64,000 nucleotides of DNA from Chamaecyparis obtusa (taxonomy: Eukaryota > Streptophyta > Pinopsida > Cupressales > Cupressaceae): contig BSBK01008415.1 in the NCBI GenBank assembly GCA_027943335.1, forward strand, positions 62,001 through 126,000, given 5' to 3'. The translations under genes and the position numbers were made by a program. Under the pieces are notes generated by a model that worked only from the letters and a program-made list of their open reading frames with translations, made no database searches and was not told where the DNA came from. Below, piece after piece: positions 49,224-60,705 of the stretch (position 1 is its first letter; each line of letters begins with the position of its first letter).

Positions 49224-49918
49224 GGGAAGGAAAATATTGATCACTTAGTGAAGGATAAACTGACTGATGCAGAAGATGAATAGAAACCTGTGGAACCGAA
49301 GAAGAAGATAGGTAGAGTTATCTTTAAGGGTACTTTCTATAACTATGGAGAGGAAGGACACCATTCTTTTGAGTGTACATAGAATAAGGTTGACCGATGA
49401 ACTTCTGTGATGAATGAGAACATTCAAAATGAACCTGAATTAGAGAACTTGCTGCTTCAGTGAACATTGCTCGGTAAAAAGGAGGAACCTTGTCAGAGGA
49501 GTAACTTGTTTAGAATCTGATGCAAGTCTCAAGGTAAACTCTATGATGTTATTGTTGATAGTGATAACTTACTGATAACCTTGTTGCTGAGGACCTGGTT
49601 CAGAGACTTGGTTTGAATAGAATGAAGAATCCTTGTCCTTATAGGATTGGATGGTTACAAGATGTTCATGCTTTGGAAGTAAGAGAACAATGCTTCATTG
49701 ATGTTCAGATTGGCCAGTACAAGGATCTTGTGCTTTGTGACATTGTGAAGATGAATAGTTGTGATATATTGCTCGGTAGACCTTGGAAATATGATTGCAG
49801 AGCTATTTATGACTGTGTCCAAAATGTGTTTACTATTGAGAAGGATGACAGGAAGTTTTCACTGATGCCTTTGATAAATACAACACTCGGTAGGAGAAGC
49901 CTAAGTATTGGTAACTGA
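49224..49918 (+). pseudogene. gag knuckle and aspartic protease relic
   Basis: After the gag stop the frame holds a broken CX2CX4HX4C knuckle. The protease active site near 49,555-49,566 reads VDSDN, where Gly of Asp-Ser-Gly is replaced by Asp. A frameshift near 49,575 moves the remainder into the frame 49,613-49,918, with YRIGWLQDVHAL, CFIDVQIGQYKD and CDILLGRPWKYD, the usual end of a chromovirus-like protease. Polymerase domains do not follow. The sequence goes on to 3' LTR after about 220 bases. Confidence 0.75.
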
Positions 49919-50140
49919 GTTGAGATTGTGGATCCAGATAAAATGAATGATTAGTATGGAGAACCGACCTATGTATTATCAAGGAAAGACTTGAAGAGAC
50001 AAAGGAAACTAAAGTGGAAGAATTTGCAAGCAGAAAAGGTGGAGGACTTGTATGTGAAGAACCAGTTCAGGATTTATGTGTTGAATCCTGGAAGATGTTC
50101 TTCTCACATATGAACATCTTTTGGAACCTGGGGTGTTTGA

Positions 50141-51091
50141 TGTAGGGGCATCCAAGGTTAAGGAAGGGGCATTCTTTGTCATCAGTGAAACTGCATGGGG
50201 TGTTGATATTTTGGCCGGTGTTACATGGTTGCAGCCTTGAACAATGGCCTTGGTCATTGGAGGAAGCTAGATCACTAAAGGAACTTGATAATCTTTGACA
50301 CTTGGTGAAGTGTTATCAGTCATGTCTACAGTGCTCGGTCGAAACTAGTGTTCAGTGATGCCTAGCATGCTCGGTTAATTCAATATTTCTCGATAGTTCT
50401 GGCTTACTGACTAGAGTTCTATGTGATTTGTTGAGCCAACTTGGTGCATTTATTTTTGGTAGCTATTGTTATAGGTCAACATGCTGAATTAAATGTTTAT
50501 CTACATTTGTAAGCCGGCTTGTATGGAATTTAATTATTTGTTTGGGAAGTTAATTGTTTCATCCAGCCAACGTGTGGCTGATGATTAGTATTTATAGGAT
50601 GTTTGGGTAGGTGTTTGGGAGAATGAGGAGATCAGAGAAGTTCATGACTTGGAAGACTTAGTGAGTCAGATCTAAGGTTCTTAAAGCTAAAGTTAGAGAA
50701 GTTGTGGAAAAGATCTTGCATGATCTTGTAGATCAAATTGTTATCTAATAGTTGTTTATAGCAGAGCTAGTGGTTTGCATACTCAGAGACAAGGAGATTG
50801 CTTGGAGGCTTGCGAGCTCAAGTTTAGATCTACCTTAGGGTTTCCATCAGCTTTTGATTGTCTTCAGAACTGAACTAGCTGAGATTGTATTGGATTTGTT
50901 GTGGATCTTGCAGAATTGTTTTCTATTTGTAATTGGCCCTAACCTGGAAGGCCTTATAGCCGGGCATGTTAATGCAAATTGCTTGAAACAATTATTGTGT
51001 TATATGTTGTGTTGAGTGTTCCGCTATGTAATTCTATTGGCTGTAAGGTCTGGACTATCCTTCATTGGATCCACCATCCTTGACTGCATCA
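50141..51091 (+). mobile_element. 3' LTR of the nested gypsy element
   Basis: Begins TGTAGGGGCATCC after a G-rich tract (CCTGGGGTG) and is collinear with 47,179-48,111, ending GACTGCATCA. Confidence 0.85.
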
Positions 51092-51108
51092 ATTTTTCTA
51101 GTCTTACA

Positions 51109-51130
51109 TTTGGTTAACCCAACGTGACCA
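51109..51130 (+). other. primer binding site of the large element
   Basis: TTTGGTTAACCCAACGTGACC immediately follows the LTR end ...TTACA. The same site type occurs at 28,239-28,254 on the minus strand. Confidence 0.6.
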
Positions 51131-51297
51131 TGCAATTCTAATGTTTTTTCATTTTATATTTTTTTATGTGTTTTGCAGGTAAAAGTACAAGACTTGTGCA
51201 CTTGGGAGTCTGACTTGTTATACAAGCAGGATTTTTTATTTCAAACATGCAACAAATCAAATATTTTTAATTGATTTTTAAAATGAATAACAAATTT

Positions 51298-51790
51298 CAC
51301 ATAGCATAATTGCGAGGATAAATGAACAAAAAAATTGCATGTAGCCTAATTAGGAGGAAATAAACAACAAATTGCACATAGTCTAATTAGGAGGATAAAT
51401 GAACATCAAATTACATCTAGCCTAATTAGGAGGAATTGAACAACAAATTGCACATAGACTAATTATTGGGCTAAATGAACAAAAAATTTCACATAGTCTA
51501 ATTAGGAGGATAAATGACTACAAATTTCACATAGACTAATTAGTGGGCTAAATGAACACCAATTTTCACATAGTATAATTAGGTGGATCAAAGAACCAAC
51601 AATTTTTCACGTAGTTTTAATTGGGAAGGAAAAGAACAACAAATTTTCATATTTTAATCATATTTCCTTTCTTAATGGGTTAATGAACAACAATTATCAT
51701 GCAATTTTAATTGGCAAGGGAAAGAACCATAAATTGTGTTTTCTATCACATTTCCTTTCTAGTTGGAAAATGAACCATTTTATTTCAAGT
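51298..51790 (+). repeat. leader minisatellite, about 12 units of 37-49 bp
   Basis: Units of the form CACATAGTCTAATTAGGAGG plus TAAATGAACAACAAATT start at 51,298, 51,338, 51,375, 51,412, 51,451, 51,490, 51,528, 51,567, 51,608 and, diverged, 51,649, 51,698 and 51,747. They lie 170 bases inside the element from the primer site. Confidence 0.85.
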
Positions 51791-53300
51791 GTTTGATGTG
51801 CTTTCTTATTTTTAAATCCCAAAGGATTTGATGAATGTATCATCTCCTCTCGCCTTTGTGGATCTTAGGTGAAGAGAAATTTATTCAATTCTTTTATAGA
51901 GGCATGTCTTGGACCAAGGAATTCACTTTTAATGTGCCAAGGGATGACCTCAAGCAGTAACAGGCCAAAGCTAGGTCTCCATCGAAACCACTATATAAAT
52001 GTGTGATTGTGACTAATAATCCAATCAACGGTGTGATTAGGTGATAGCTCTCCTCTAGTACCCTTGTGGTGTGTAAAACCTTGGTTCTCAAGGTTGGGAG
52101 ACCTCTTGTGGGAGTTTATCCTACCACCCATTGAACTGGATGTCTCATACTAAAATCCTTTTTGTAGTGGTTGAAAACCTTCTATTCACTAACACAAGGG
52201 GTCACCCATGTCCGTGAAGACATCCCACACTTTCACAACTCATAGTAGAGATAGCAATTCATTGGAAAGTGATGCCCCTTGGAATTTGAATCTTGGTGTG
52301 CCTAAGAAGTGAGTGCATTGTAAGGGGGATCCCATGCTTCCAAGATTCTAATCTATCTACTATGAGTAGGCGCAGCTGAACTTTGTTCAAGTGGGAATTT
52401 AGTGGATATTGTCTTTCCAACCTAGGTTGTGGTGTGTTTTTTTTAAATTTGCAACAACCATTCTTCTTGATGCATCTTGTGTGAGTGTTAAAACATTTCC
52501 AAAACACTTTAAAAACACTCATAACACCTTGCAAAACATTTCAAAACCTTGTCAAAAAAATTCTAAGACATTCAAGAACATTTCAAAACCTTTTCATAGA
52601 CTTTGCCAAACATGAAATTTCAAGACATTTTTCGTGGGGCCTTGTTGCAATCCTAGGGTAATATTTTGTATTATTACACCTCATTTTGCATCTTCATATC
52701 ATACTCCTTGCATAATTTTCATTATCCCTCTTGCATTTTCAACTTTTGTTCTCCATCATAGTCCTCATTTTGATCATCATTTTAGTCCTATTTCATTTTG
52801 CATTTAGAACCTTTAAATCTTTTCCAAAATCCCACAAAAATCCAAATTTTAGAGTCTCTCCTTATGTTGAAAAAAAAATATCTTGACTTAGTCTCTATAT
52901 CCATTTTATCAAAATTGTCCTTTTGTTCTTTTGTCAAACTCCATCTTTGTCATGTTGGATTTGACCTAATCCCTTTTATCAAATTATCCTTTGTCTTTTT
53001 TATCCTTCCAAGTCAAGATCCCTATTCAATTTCCTAAGGTTATACCCTTAGATTTGTGTTTTCCAAAGATTTTGTCAAAGTCCAAAATTCCAAAAATGTA
53101 GTTTGCATAATTTGCATTTTCAAAATCCAAAGTCCAAATTCCAAATCCTAAGTTGCATAACCCAAGATTTCAAAAAACCTTCAAAATCCAAGATCAAGTT
53201 GCATTTTGCACATCCTAAGTTGTATTTTCATTCTCATTCCAAAGTATCCTAAAATTCAAAAAAAAAAATTGCATTTTCATATCTCCTAAGTTGCATTTTG
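51791..53300 (+). other. untranslated leader of the large element
   Basis: No convincing gene. From about 52,640 on the sequence is T/C-rich with repeated AAATCC and TTGCATTTT. Frames here are short. Confidence 0.4.
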
Positions 53301-53309
53301 CATACAGTC

Positions 53310-53628
53310 ATCATGCCAATTGTGACAAGGCAAAAAGGTTCCTACCAACCCATGAACATTTCAAGTGGTAATACACAAATACCCTTTGATCCCAGACAAG
53401 GTATACCTTTTCAAACACAAGGTTGTGACAAAAACATCATGTACCTTACAAGAAAAGGGATCCAAACACCCCCTAATCCAAGATAAATGACATTCTCACA
53501 TGATCAATCACATCAGTCTCATGCATACTTGATCCAAAAGTTGCAAGTAAAATTGGATAAAAAAAGAAAAGAAAATCTTGGATGAAAAGGTTAATAATAT
53601 GATGGCTAATAATTTTTTTGGTGAAATC
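53310..53628 (+). pseudogene. possible gag N-terminus of the large element
   Basis: A plus-strand frame starting with MPIVTRQKGSYQPMN (ATG near 53,310) runs to TAA near 53,484 and stays protein-like for a while beyond with stops. The Met-Pro-Ile-Val-Thr-Arg start and position after the leader fit a gag start, but no gag core follows before the insertion at 53,629. Confidence 0.3.
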
Positions 53629-55102
53629 TGTTGGAAATTAAAATTGAAGCAATTGTTGGATTGTCATTGATGTCAAACCTTAACTAGTAAGATTGTTGCT
53701 ATCTAAGAAAGTACTATATCTATTTGATTGTTGAGAAGGATTAGGGTAGAGGTAATAACAATAGCACCTTAGGAAAGATTGAGCTATCTTGATACTTCAA
53801 TGGGTACTTGATTATGTGGAAAAATGATAAGATAATGTGTTTCTTATCTAAGTAAGAAGTAAGACTAAACAAGTAGGCTTAACCGAGCAAAAGTGAAGAA
53901 ATCTAGTTTAAGCTGAGTGATGTTAGTGTCGACCGAGCCAGTATATGCCGAGTAAATTAAGTGTTGACTGAACATTAGTTTATTATCGAGGAAGACAGTA
54001 TTAGCCGAGGAAATAGTTTCAATGGTGACTGGGCTACCCAGTGATGACTAAGGAGTTGAACACAGTATTGACCGAGCATCAGTAATTTACATTTGAGGAA
54101 GAATTCAGATTCCTAGTCGACATAGTTGAATTCTTGGATTATGTAAATTGTGTTGACTTTATTTATTGAATATATGGAAGCATTTAATGCACTGTAAACC
54201 ATTTTATTGTTATTCCATAAAGAGATCAAGATTTTTCTAGAAGGATGGATGAAGAACATAATGTTGGAAGGATTTGATGAATCTGACCTAACCCTAAGAT
54301 CTACGGAGGAGATTAAGCGACAAAAGTTGGATCGGCCTATCGAAGAGGTATTAAGGAAACCTAAGCATGAGGTTGATGAGGGATGCTGGAGTTGTTGTTA
54401 TTGACTGAATAAGCAGAAAAGGCTGAAGGAGAAGGAGTTGTGATTTCTTGAAGGGATTTCTAAGCAGATCAGTGAAGGAGATGGAAATGGATCATAGTCA
54501 TTAAGCCAGCATATATATGTAAGAATTGGATCTATTATTTGCAAAGTGAGTTGTATGTTTTCAGATCAAACACTGATGTTACTTTCTAACCATTGTATCA
54601 GTTTAAATCCTTTAATCAAGGTTGACCTAACAGTCATTGTATAAATCCTTTAATCAAGGTTGCATTCTAATGGAATGTACTTAAGCCCTTTAACAAGGCA
54701 CACTCCTAACAGGGTGGTTGAAATCCTTTAACCGGGTCACACCTAGCAATGTGTTTGTAAAACTTTGGCAGGGTTGGATTTTCACATAGCTCACTTCAAA
54801 AGAGTGAAAATATCAGTAACATGTTACAAAGTCATTTTTCCCAAATTGGGTTTCCACTATAAATCCTAGTGTTAATGCTTGTGTGAATGTTTTGGTTTGA
54901 ACATTTCTATTTTTTGCAAGTTAAATACTATTGGATAGTGGACTACACTGTTATATGTTTCTGATATGCATTTTGTAATGACCGAGTAGTTGTTGGTTGT
55001 TAGATCTGAGTTGTTGAAGTGTTTAAAAGTTTTATTTATACATTTGGACCTGAGAACAACTAATTCACCCCCCCCCCCCCCTCTCTGTTGTTCTAAATCA
55101 TA
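53629..55102 (+). mobile_element. 1.5-kb insertion, LTR-like, with 38-bp flanking repeats
   Basis: Starts TGTTGGAAATT and ends ...CTAAATCA before TA. It contains several ACCGAGC/GCCGAG motifs and a C run (55,068-55,081) after AATTCA, as seen near the ends of some plant copia LTRs. The flanks TTAATAATATGATGGCTAAT (53,591 on) and TTAATAAGATGATGGCTAAT (55,103 on) are diverged copies of one 38-bp sequence that ends GGTGAAATC in both. It is probably a solo LTR, but such long flank copies are unusual. The frame 54,207-54,404 inside has no known domain. Confidence 0.45.
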
Positions 55103-55140
55103 TTAATAAGATGATGGCTAATAAAAATTTTGGTGAAATC

Positions 55141-57610
55141 GGCATACTATCTCTCATTTAAAAATCAAAGATACCAAAACTTCTTTCATAGCTAGATAAA
55201 GAAAATGCAAATTTCAACCAAGGCCAATACAATCACATTCAAGACAAAACTTTGTTAAACCAAGTCTTAAGTCAATTATTCAAACAAGTTCCAAATCAAA
55301 CCTTTGAACCAGAGCATGGAATAATCCAATTAGGGCCATCACCTAATTGTGAACCAATATTTATTCCAATGTGATCAAATGTCCCTCAAAAAATTTCACA
55401 ACCTATTATGCCAAGTTTTTTCTCAAATAAGAACAATTTCAAGCAAGACATGTTTTGGACATCAATCAAGGATAATTAATGAGAAACCATTTTTGGATCA
55501 TGATCTATCAGCACACACTTTACAACATGTAAATATTGAAGTGGTATCACCAATAAGATTAACCAAGCAGTGAAAATTCAAACCTAAAACTTCAAAGAGT
55601 TTGTTTCAAAAATTAGATTTTATATATGAAGAGGATGAAAAAAATAATGCACCCAGTCTAGAAATGGTTCATCCCAAAATAATCACATGGATGACACACC
55701 CATTTCCCCTCAAGAAATTGACTTTCAAGAAACATCCATGTCTCCTTCCATTCCCTTGTCCTCTAAACATTCACAAGAGAAATTTCCTCCATCTCCCACT
55801 AGTGACATATCTAATGATGTAACTTTCCAAGGGCTATCCATAGAAGATATCAAAGCTAGTCCCATTCTTGATGCAAGTCTATCCCATGCTTCCAAAATGC
55901 TAGAGTCAATGTCACCATGTCCTCCATTTACAATCAATCCTATTCAAGATAGTCCCATTCAAAGTCCATCTCCTTCATGTCAAAACATTGACCCTTTTCT
56001 AGAGTCCCCTATTCATATTCCAATTCAAACCCCATGTCAAGAGGAAGAACCAAAATACAAAGAAATGAGTCCTGAAACAAATCAAGATCAATATCTCAAA
56101 AGTGAACATTCCATTCTAATTATTAACCAAGATCCCATTTCCCTTGATCCTAATGATGATCTCATTATCCTTGACCCTATTATCCAAGATGATCCCACTC
56201 CCTCTCAAGACCAAAGTTCCCTTTCAAACCCTATTGATCTTCCCCCTCCTAAGAAATATGCTGACCTCCGATCCATTCCTTTCAATGGTTCCATTCAAAT
56301 TTAAGAGCATAAAACATTTATAATGGAGTCCAACAATCCCATTCCAAGTCAAGATCCAAGTACCCTCTCATCTCCATATCCTCCACAAGATCCCATCATC
56401 CCTTCAGATCATCCTCAAGACCCTTCTATTCCTTCATATACATGCCCTTATCTCCCATATCCTTTGCAAGAACCTATCCTACTTGATGATTCAGTCACTA
56501 TTCCATCGCAGAATCTCCATATTCCTCTATATCCCCCTAATGATGAAAACACATTTGTGCAAGATGTCCATGAACCCCTTACACCTCAAATGGGTTCCAC
56601 TAGTTCTATCAATTCTAGTCCACTTCGTTATCCTATCAGTTCCTCCATACCATGCATATCCCAAAATAAACTCATGTCTTGTAGAAAGTATCCCATTGGT
56701 CAAAGCAAGCATTATCATATCAAAGGGTTATGAATCCATGAGAAAGGTATATCAAAACCCTTTCAAGTCAAATAAAAATCTAAAGGTCATGATCTCAGTT
56801 CAAAAGATCACTCTCAAGGCATTGGTATCTCTTCCAAATCCAAGTTCAAGTGTATACCTCCTCCTTCACCCCTTTCATCCATCTTAAGTCCATATTCTCC
56901 TCTAGCCACTAGTTCACAATCCACTTACCCTTTCCCATATGCAAGTCAGCAAAGGCACACATCTTCAATAACCTTCCACCCATCCAAAAAGAATCCATAC
57001 AATTCTTATATATCCATAAATCCCCTTCATTTTCCAAGCAATTTGGATGTCAAGCATAAAGTCCATAATTCAAGCAATCCACATGCATTCAAGGATCAAC
57101 ATCTCCAATCTAATCGACATGTGAAATCAAAGAGAAATATGATCCAAAAAGAAAAAGAAAAAGAAGTATAAAAAAAGGCCACAAAGGCCCATTAAAGAAA
57201 AAGAAAAATCAAAATCAATATGGGTTCCTAAACCTCTTGTGCAAATAATGCAATCAAAGGGCCCACAAAAGAATGAAAAATCAAAATGCATGTGGATTCC
57301 CAAGAATCTTCTTGAAGCACAGAGTCGTAAAGAAAAATCAAAGTTGGCATCCAAAATTGCTATCCCTCCATCTAAAAGCATTCCATCTTCCAAATCCATT
57401 TTGGATCCTTTTATCCCAAAATCCACATGCATTCCTCCATCTAGTCCAACATCTCCTTTTCCTGCAACACTCCATCACCCCTCAAGGTGTGTGCCAATTT
57501 TATTTTTGCATCCATTTCCATCCACCAAAAATCAAGCCTTCTTTCACTCCCTCTATTATCCAACACCTCTTTTCCAACCTTTCATCTGGCCTAGCCAATC
57601 ATTTACCTAA
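55141..57610 (+). pseudogene. Pro/Ser/Asp-rich retroelement protein, plus-strand copy
   Basis: The frame 55,687-56,733 is open except for one TAA at 56,302. Upstream and downstream parts (from about 55,200, to 57,610) continue with stops and shifts. Composition is dominated by Pro, Ser, Asp, Gln and Ile, with recurring short units such as SQDPS, DPIIPS and PLYPP. No cysteine cluster, membrane span or enzyme motif is visible. The 3' part carries the HHPSRCV stretch also found at 4,729-5,052 on the minus strand. It is the main product of this element family and its function is unknown. Confidence 0.5.
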
Positions 57611-57768
57611 TCCTTATCATTACCCTACCAATGTCTTTAATTATACTATTGTATTTGTTTCCCATTATTATATGTCCTTTCAATAGAACAATCCAAAGAA
57701 CAAGGTGCTTGAGTCATTTGTCCATGTCATGTCATGCATTCATCATCTTCCAAAATGTCAAAAAAGTC

Positions 57769-57803
57769 AAAAAAAAAAAGAAGAAAGAAAGAAAGAAAGA
57801 AAA
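57769..57803. repeat. (GAAA)n and poly-A
   Basis: Ten A residues followed by about five GAAA units. Confidence 0.85.
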
Positions 57804-57819
57804 AGTTTCCTTAATGAAA

Positions 57820-57960
57820 ACCTAGCATCAGGTGTCTAGGTAACACAGAAAAAAAATAAAGAAAAATAATTTCGTCCAATAGTGAAAACTTGGCAAAAAG
57901 GTGCTTTGGGTAAGTACCATGATGAAAACCTGGCAAACAGGCATCATGTGTAATCTTTGA
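57820..57960 (+). repeat. retroelement spacer block, copy 3 (inverted)
   Basis: Reverse complement of the block at 4,430-4,620 and 41,555-41,660 (GATGAAAACCTGGCAAACAG and GGTGCTTTGG). It lies 3' of the Pro/Ser-rich frame, as in the minus-strand copies. Confidence 0.55.
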
Positions 57961-58602
57961 ACTTCTTATATTCCATACTTGGGGGAAGATTTTGTCGATA
58001 TTTCCATATCCTATTATACCCCTGTCATTTCCTCCATTGTCCCCATCATCTCCTCCATTATCTTTTTTCCCTCATATCCCTTATGTTATCAGCTTCCATA
58101 GATCCCATGTTCCCAACTTTGATCTTGACAAGGTTTAGGATCTTTCTAGAAGCAACAAATGTCATATCTGCTTTACATTATGCCCATCCCTTTGGTCCAT
58201 ACTACCTATCCAATTGCAACCTTCAGTCCCTATCCCCCTTTTCGTCTACTATTGGTCTTTCTTTCCCTATTCATATCCTATCATTGTTCTATTCCAATCC
58301 CTTTCTTGGTATTGACATCAAATAAGGACATAAAAATGAAACATATATTTCAAAAACTTCTTGACATATCTCATCCTATGCATTACTTTCCATCTAGTAC
58401 ACCAATACATTATCCTATCATTGTCATGTCCAATCCCTATGCTTGGCAGAAACATGTCCTTCCATCCTATGGATACTCCTTGACAACCCAAACAAACCTT
58501 CAACAACATACTCAACAATATTTTGGCCTTCATCCACATACTTGTCCATCCATCAATCCATAATGTCCCTACCTTGCTAGACACTAGGGGCAATTCTTAC
58601 TT

Positions 58603-58860
58603 GTAAAAATCATATAATGTCCTGCAAAAAATTAGTAAAAATTATATAATGTTCTAAAAAAATCAATAAAAATCATATAATATCTTGAAAAATCAGTAAA
58701 AAAGCATATAAAGTCCTCACAAAAATTACTAAAAATAAAATAATGTCCTTAAAAACCCTATAAATTTGCATATGATCCCGAAAAAAAATTAGTAAAAATT
58801 CAATACAAAGCTAAAAAAATCCTAAAAATTATAAAATGTCCAAAAAAAAGCACAAAAAAA
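58603..58860. repeat. degenerate A-rich tandem repeat, ~34-bp unit
   Basis: Six or more units of the form AAAAATCATATAATGTCCT followed by an A-rich segment and CAGTA. The units decay toward the right end. Confidence 0.65.
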
Positions 58861-59813
58861 AAATATTTTCAAAATCATAAAAAATCAAATCCTTCAAAAG
58901 TTTGCAATAAATTTGTACATAATCATTTTTCTTGCTTTCAATAAATTGTTTCTATGTTGACTAGAAAGTCATTTCAATAGACACAATCTAAAGACTTTTA
59001 AACATTACACTAAATAAAATCATGCTTCAACAGACAAATTATCCAATCAAGTTAGAAATCAATCAGACCAAACTTGTCCTATCAGTCAATCAACATCAAT
59101 CAGTCCTTTATCAAACCTATCATTTTGTCTTATACAAAGTGCAGTATACTCGAAACCAGACAGTATCTATCTTAGATGGGGTACTTCATTCCTAAAACTA
59201 GACATTATCATCATCATTAAAAAAAAAGAAAACTATGAATTTTGACAACTTGATCAAAATGGTTGTTGGCTTGCTTGGTTTAGTGGGTCTTATCTTTTAT
59301 TGATTTATCATTTGATCATGTTCCTATGCTACTCTAGGATATCACTGAGTGATGAGAGTGGCCAGGATGGTTCATGGTCATTTATTTTTGTTTTGTCTTC
59401 TTCTCGTTGGATGATCTCATGAGATTTGGGGGCATTTCATTAATATGTGTCAGCAAAGATGAAATTATTCTCTATCTACATTGTATTTTTTCATGCAAAT
59501 GGATCACATTCTCATCTTGGCTTTCTGTGCCATGGTGCGACGTATCCATTTTTCCATATTAAATAAAGCTCTCATGACAAAAGTACACTTATGAAAGTAA
59601 GTTTCATCATTATTAACTTTTCTTCATCTAATTTTAGTCTATTACTAATACTTCCTTCCATCAGTCCTTGTAATTAATTTATTTTCAAAAAATTATCCTC
59701 AAGTCAATTTCTACCCAATTTTTTGAGGGGGCATCCTACCTCCCTTTTGTCGATCCACTGGGGCATGATCTTTTATCTTTATCTTTGAACCAACGCTCAT
59801 AATTACATTGTCT
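58861..59813 (+). other. 3' untranslated part of the large element
   Basis: No gene recognised; leads to the polypurine tract. Confidence 0.4.
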
Positions 59814-59828
59814 CAAAGAGAGGGAAAA
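59814..59828 (+). other. polypurine tract of the large element
   Basis: CAAAGAGAGGGAAAA directly before the LTR start TGTAGACACT. Confidence 0.8.
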
Positions 59829-60258
59829 TGTAGACACTAAAAAATGGTTTACACCAATATGTCCCCCTTTTTTAACATGTCTTCAATGTCTAATTGTCAT
59901 CCCTAATTCACTAATATTTCTCCTCGATTTTTCCTCATTTTTGACCTAATCAATCACTTTTGAAATCAATTCAAAGTCATTCCAACTCATTATCAAAATC
60001 ATCAAAATTGATCCTTTGCCTCATCAAAATCATCAATTTGCTCAAATCAATTAATTTGTCTTCTTTAGGGGCAAATAACCCATAATTTATCCCTAAGTCT
60101 TAGCTTCGATAAATAAAATACACTTATTTACCCCTATTCCCTAAGTTTCACAATTAATTAATTTGACATTAATTAAATAGCTAATTATTAATTTATGGAA
60201 TTTTCATAATTCCTAAATCCTAATTTCTATTTTGTGGGAATAAATGAATTTTAAAATT
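59829..60258 (+). mobile_element. 3' LTR of the large element, truncated
   Basis: Matches 46,075-46,507 closely, with scattered substitutions. Identity stops at AATTTTAAAATT; the 5' LTR goes on to CAATAATTCC while here TTGTGAGGCC begins. The rest of the LTR, including the U3 repeats, is missing. Confidence 0.8.
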
Positions 60259-60652
60259 TTGTGAGGCCTCACCCCGACCCATCATAGCACTATTGACACA
60301 TTCGCATTTTGACACTTCATGATTTGATACTTTGATACATTTTTTATCATTCTGACAGAGACTCGTGATATTATGTTTTATGATGATGATTATATTGTGT
60401 GGATTACATTTTGATGTGGATTAGGACCTAGGACATATTGTTGATTTTGGTTATACATGTTTAGATATGTGGTTTGATGAGAAAGATTTAATCATGATTA
60501 GATGTGATTATTTCATGGATTATGCTCTACATTAGGAAGTAGCATAGAAAATATGTCATGATGATTTATGAAGATACTATGTTTAAACATTAATTGTAAT
60601 TAGGAATTGAATTATGCATATTGATTAATGTTGCTAATTATGAGTTGTATAT

Positions 60653-60674
60653 ATAGATATAGATATAGATATAG

Positions 60675-60705
<31 letters not shown>
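60653..60705. repeat. (AGATAT)n then (GT)n microsatellite
   Basis: About four AGATAT units followed by about 12 GT units. Confidence 0.93.

Larger units (their letters stand above)
47179..51091 (+). mobile_element. complete gag-protease gypsy element (TR-GAG type), nested
   Basis: 5' LTR 47,179-48,111 (933 bp), primer site 48,114-48,124, gag and protease, 3' LTR 50,141-51,091 (951 bp). Both LTRs end ...GACTGCATCA. There is no reverse transcriptase, RNase H or integrase. The LTRs differ at many CG sites and look old. The element sits inside the LTR of the larger element, whose last 17 bases follow at 51,092. A clean five-base target duplication could not be confirmed; ATTTT at 47,171 and 51,092 is a candidate but is offset on the left. 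Confidence 0.85.
46075..60258 (+). mobile_element. large non-autonomous LTR element with nested insertions
   Basis: The 5' LTR starts TGTAGACACT at 46,075 and resumes after the nested element to end ...GTCTTACA at 51,108. The primer site follows at 51,109. The polypurine tract AAAGAGAGGGAAAA precedes the 3' LTR start TGTAGACACT at 59,829. The 3' LTR matches the first ~430 bases of the 5' LTR and stops at 60,258. The interior encodes only a gag-like head and the Pro/Ser-rich protein, with no reverse transcriptase or integrase. Nested inside are a complete gypsy element (47,179-51,091) and a 1.5-kb insertion (53,629-55,102). Confidence 0.75.

Noticed and set aside
58159..58563. A 134-codon plus-strand protein
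   Set aside because: Continuation of the Pro/Ser-rich element text in an arbitrary frame; overlapping frames of similar length exist and none has a domain.
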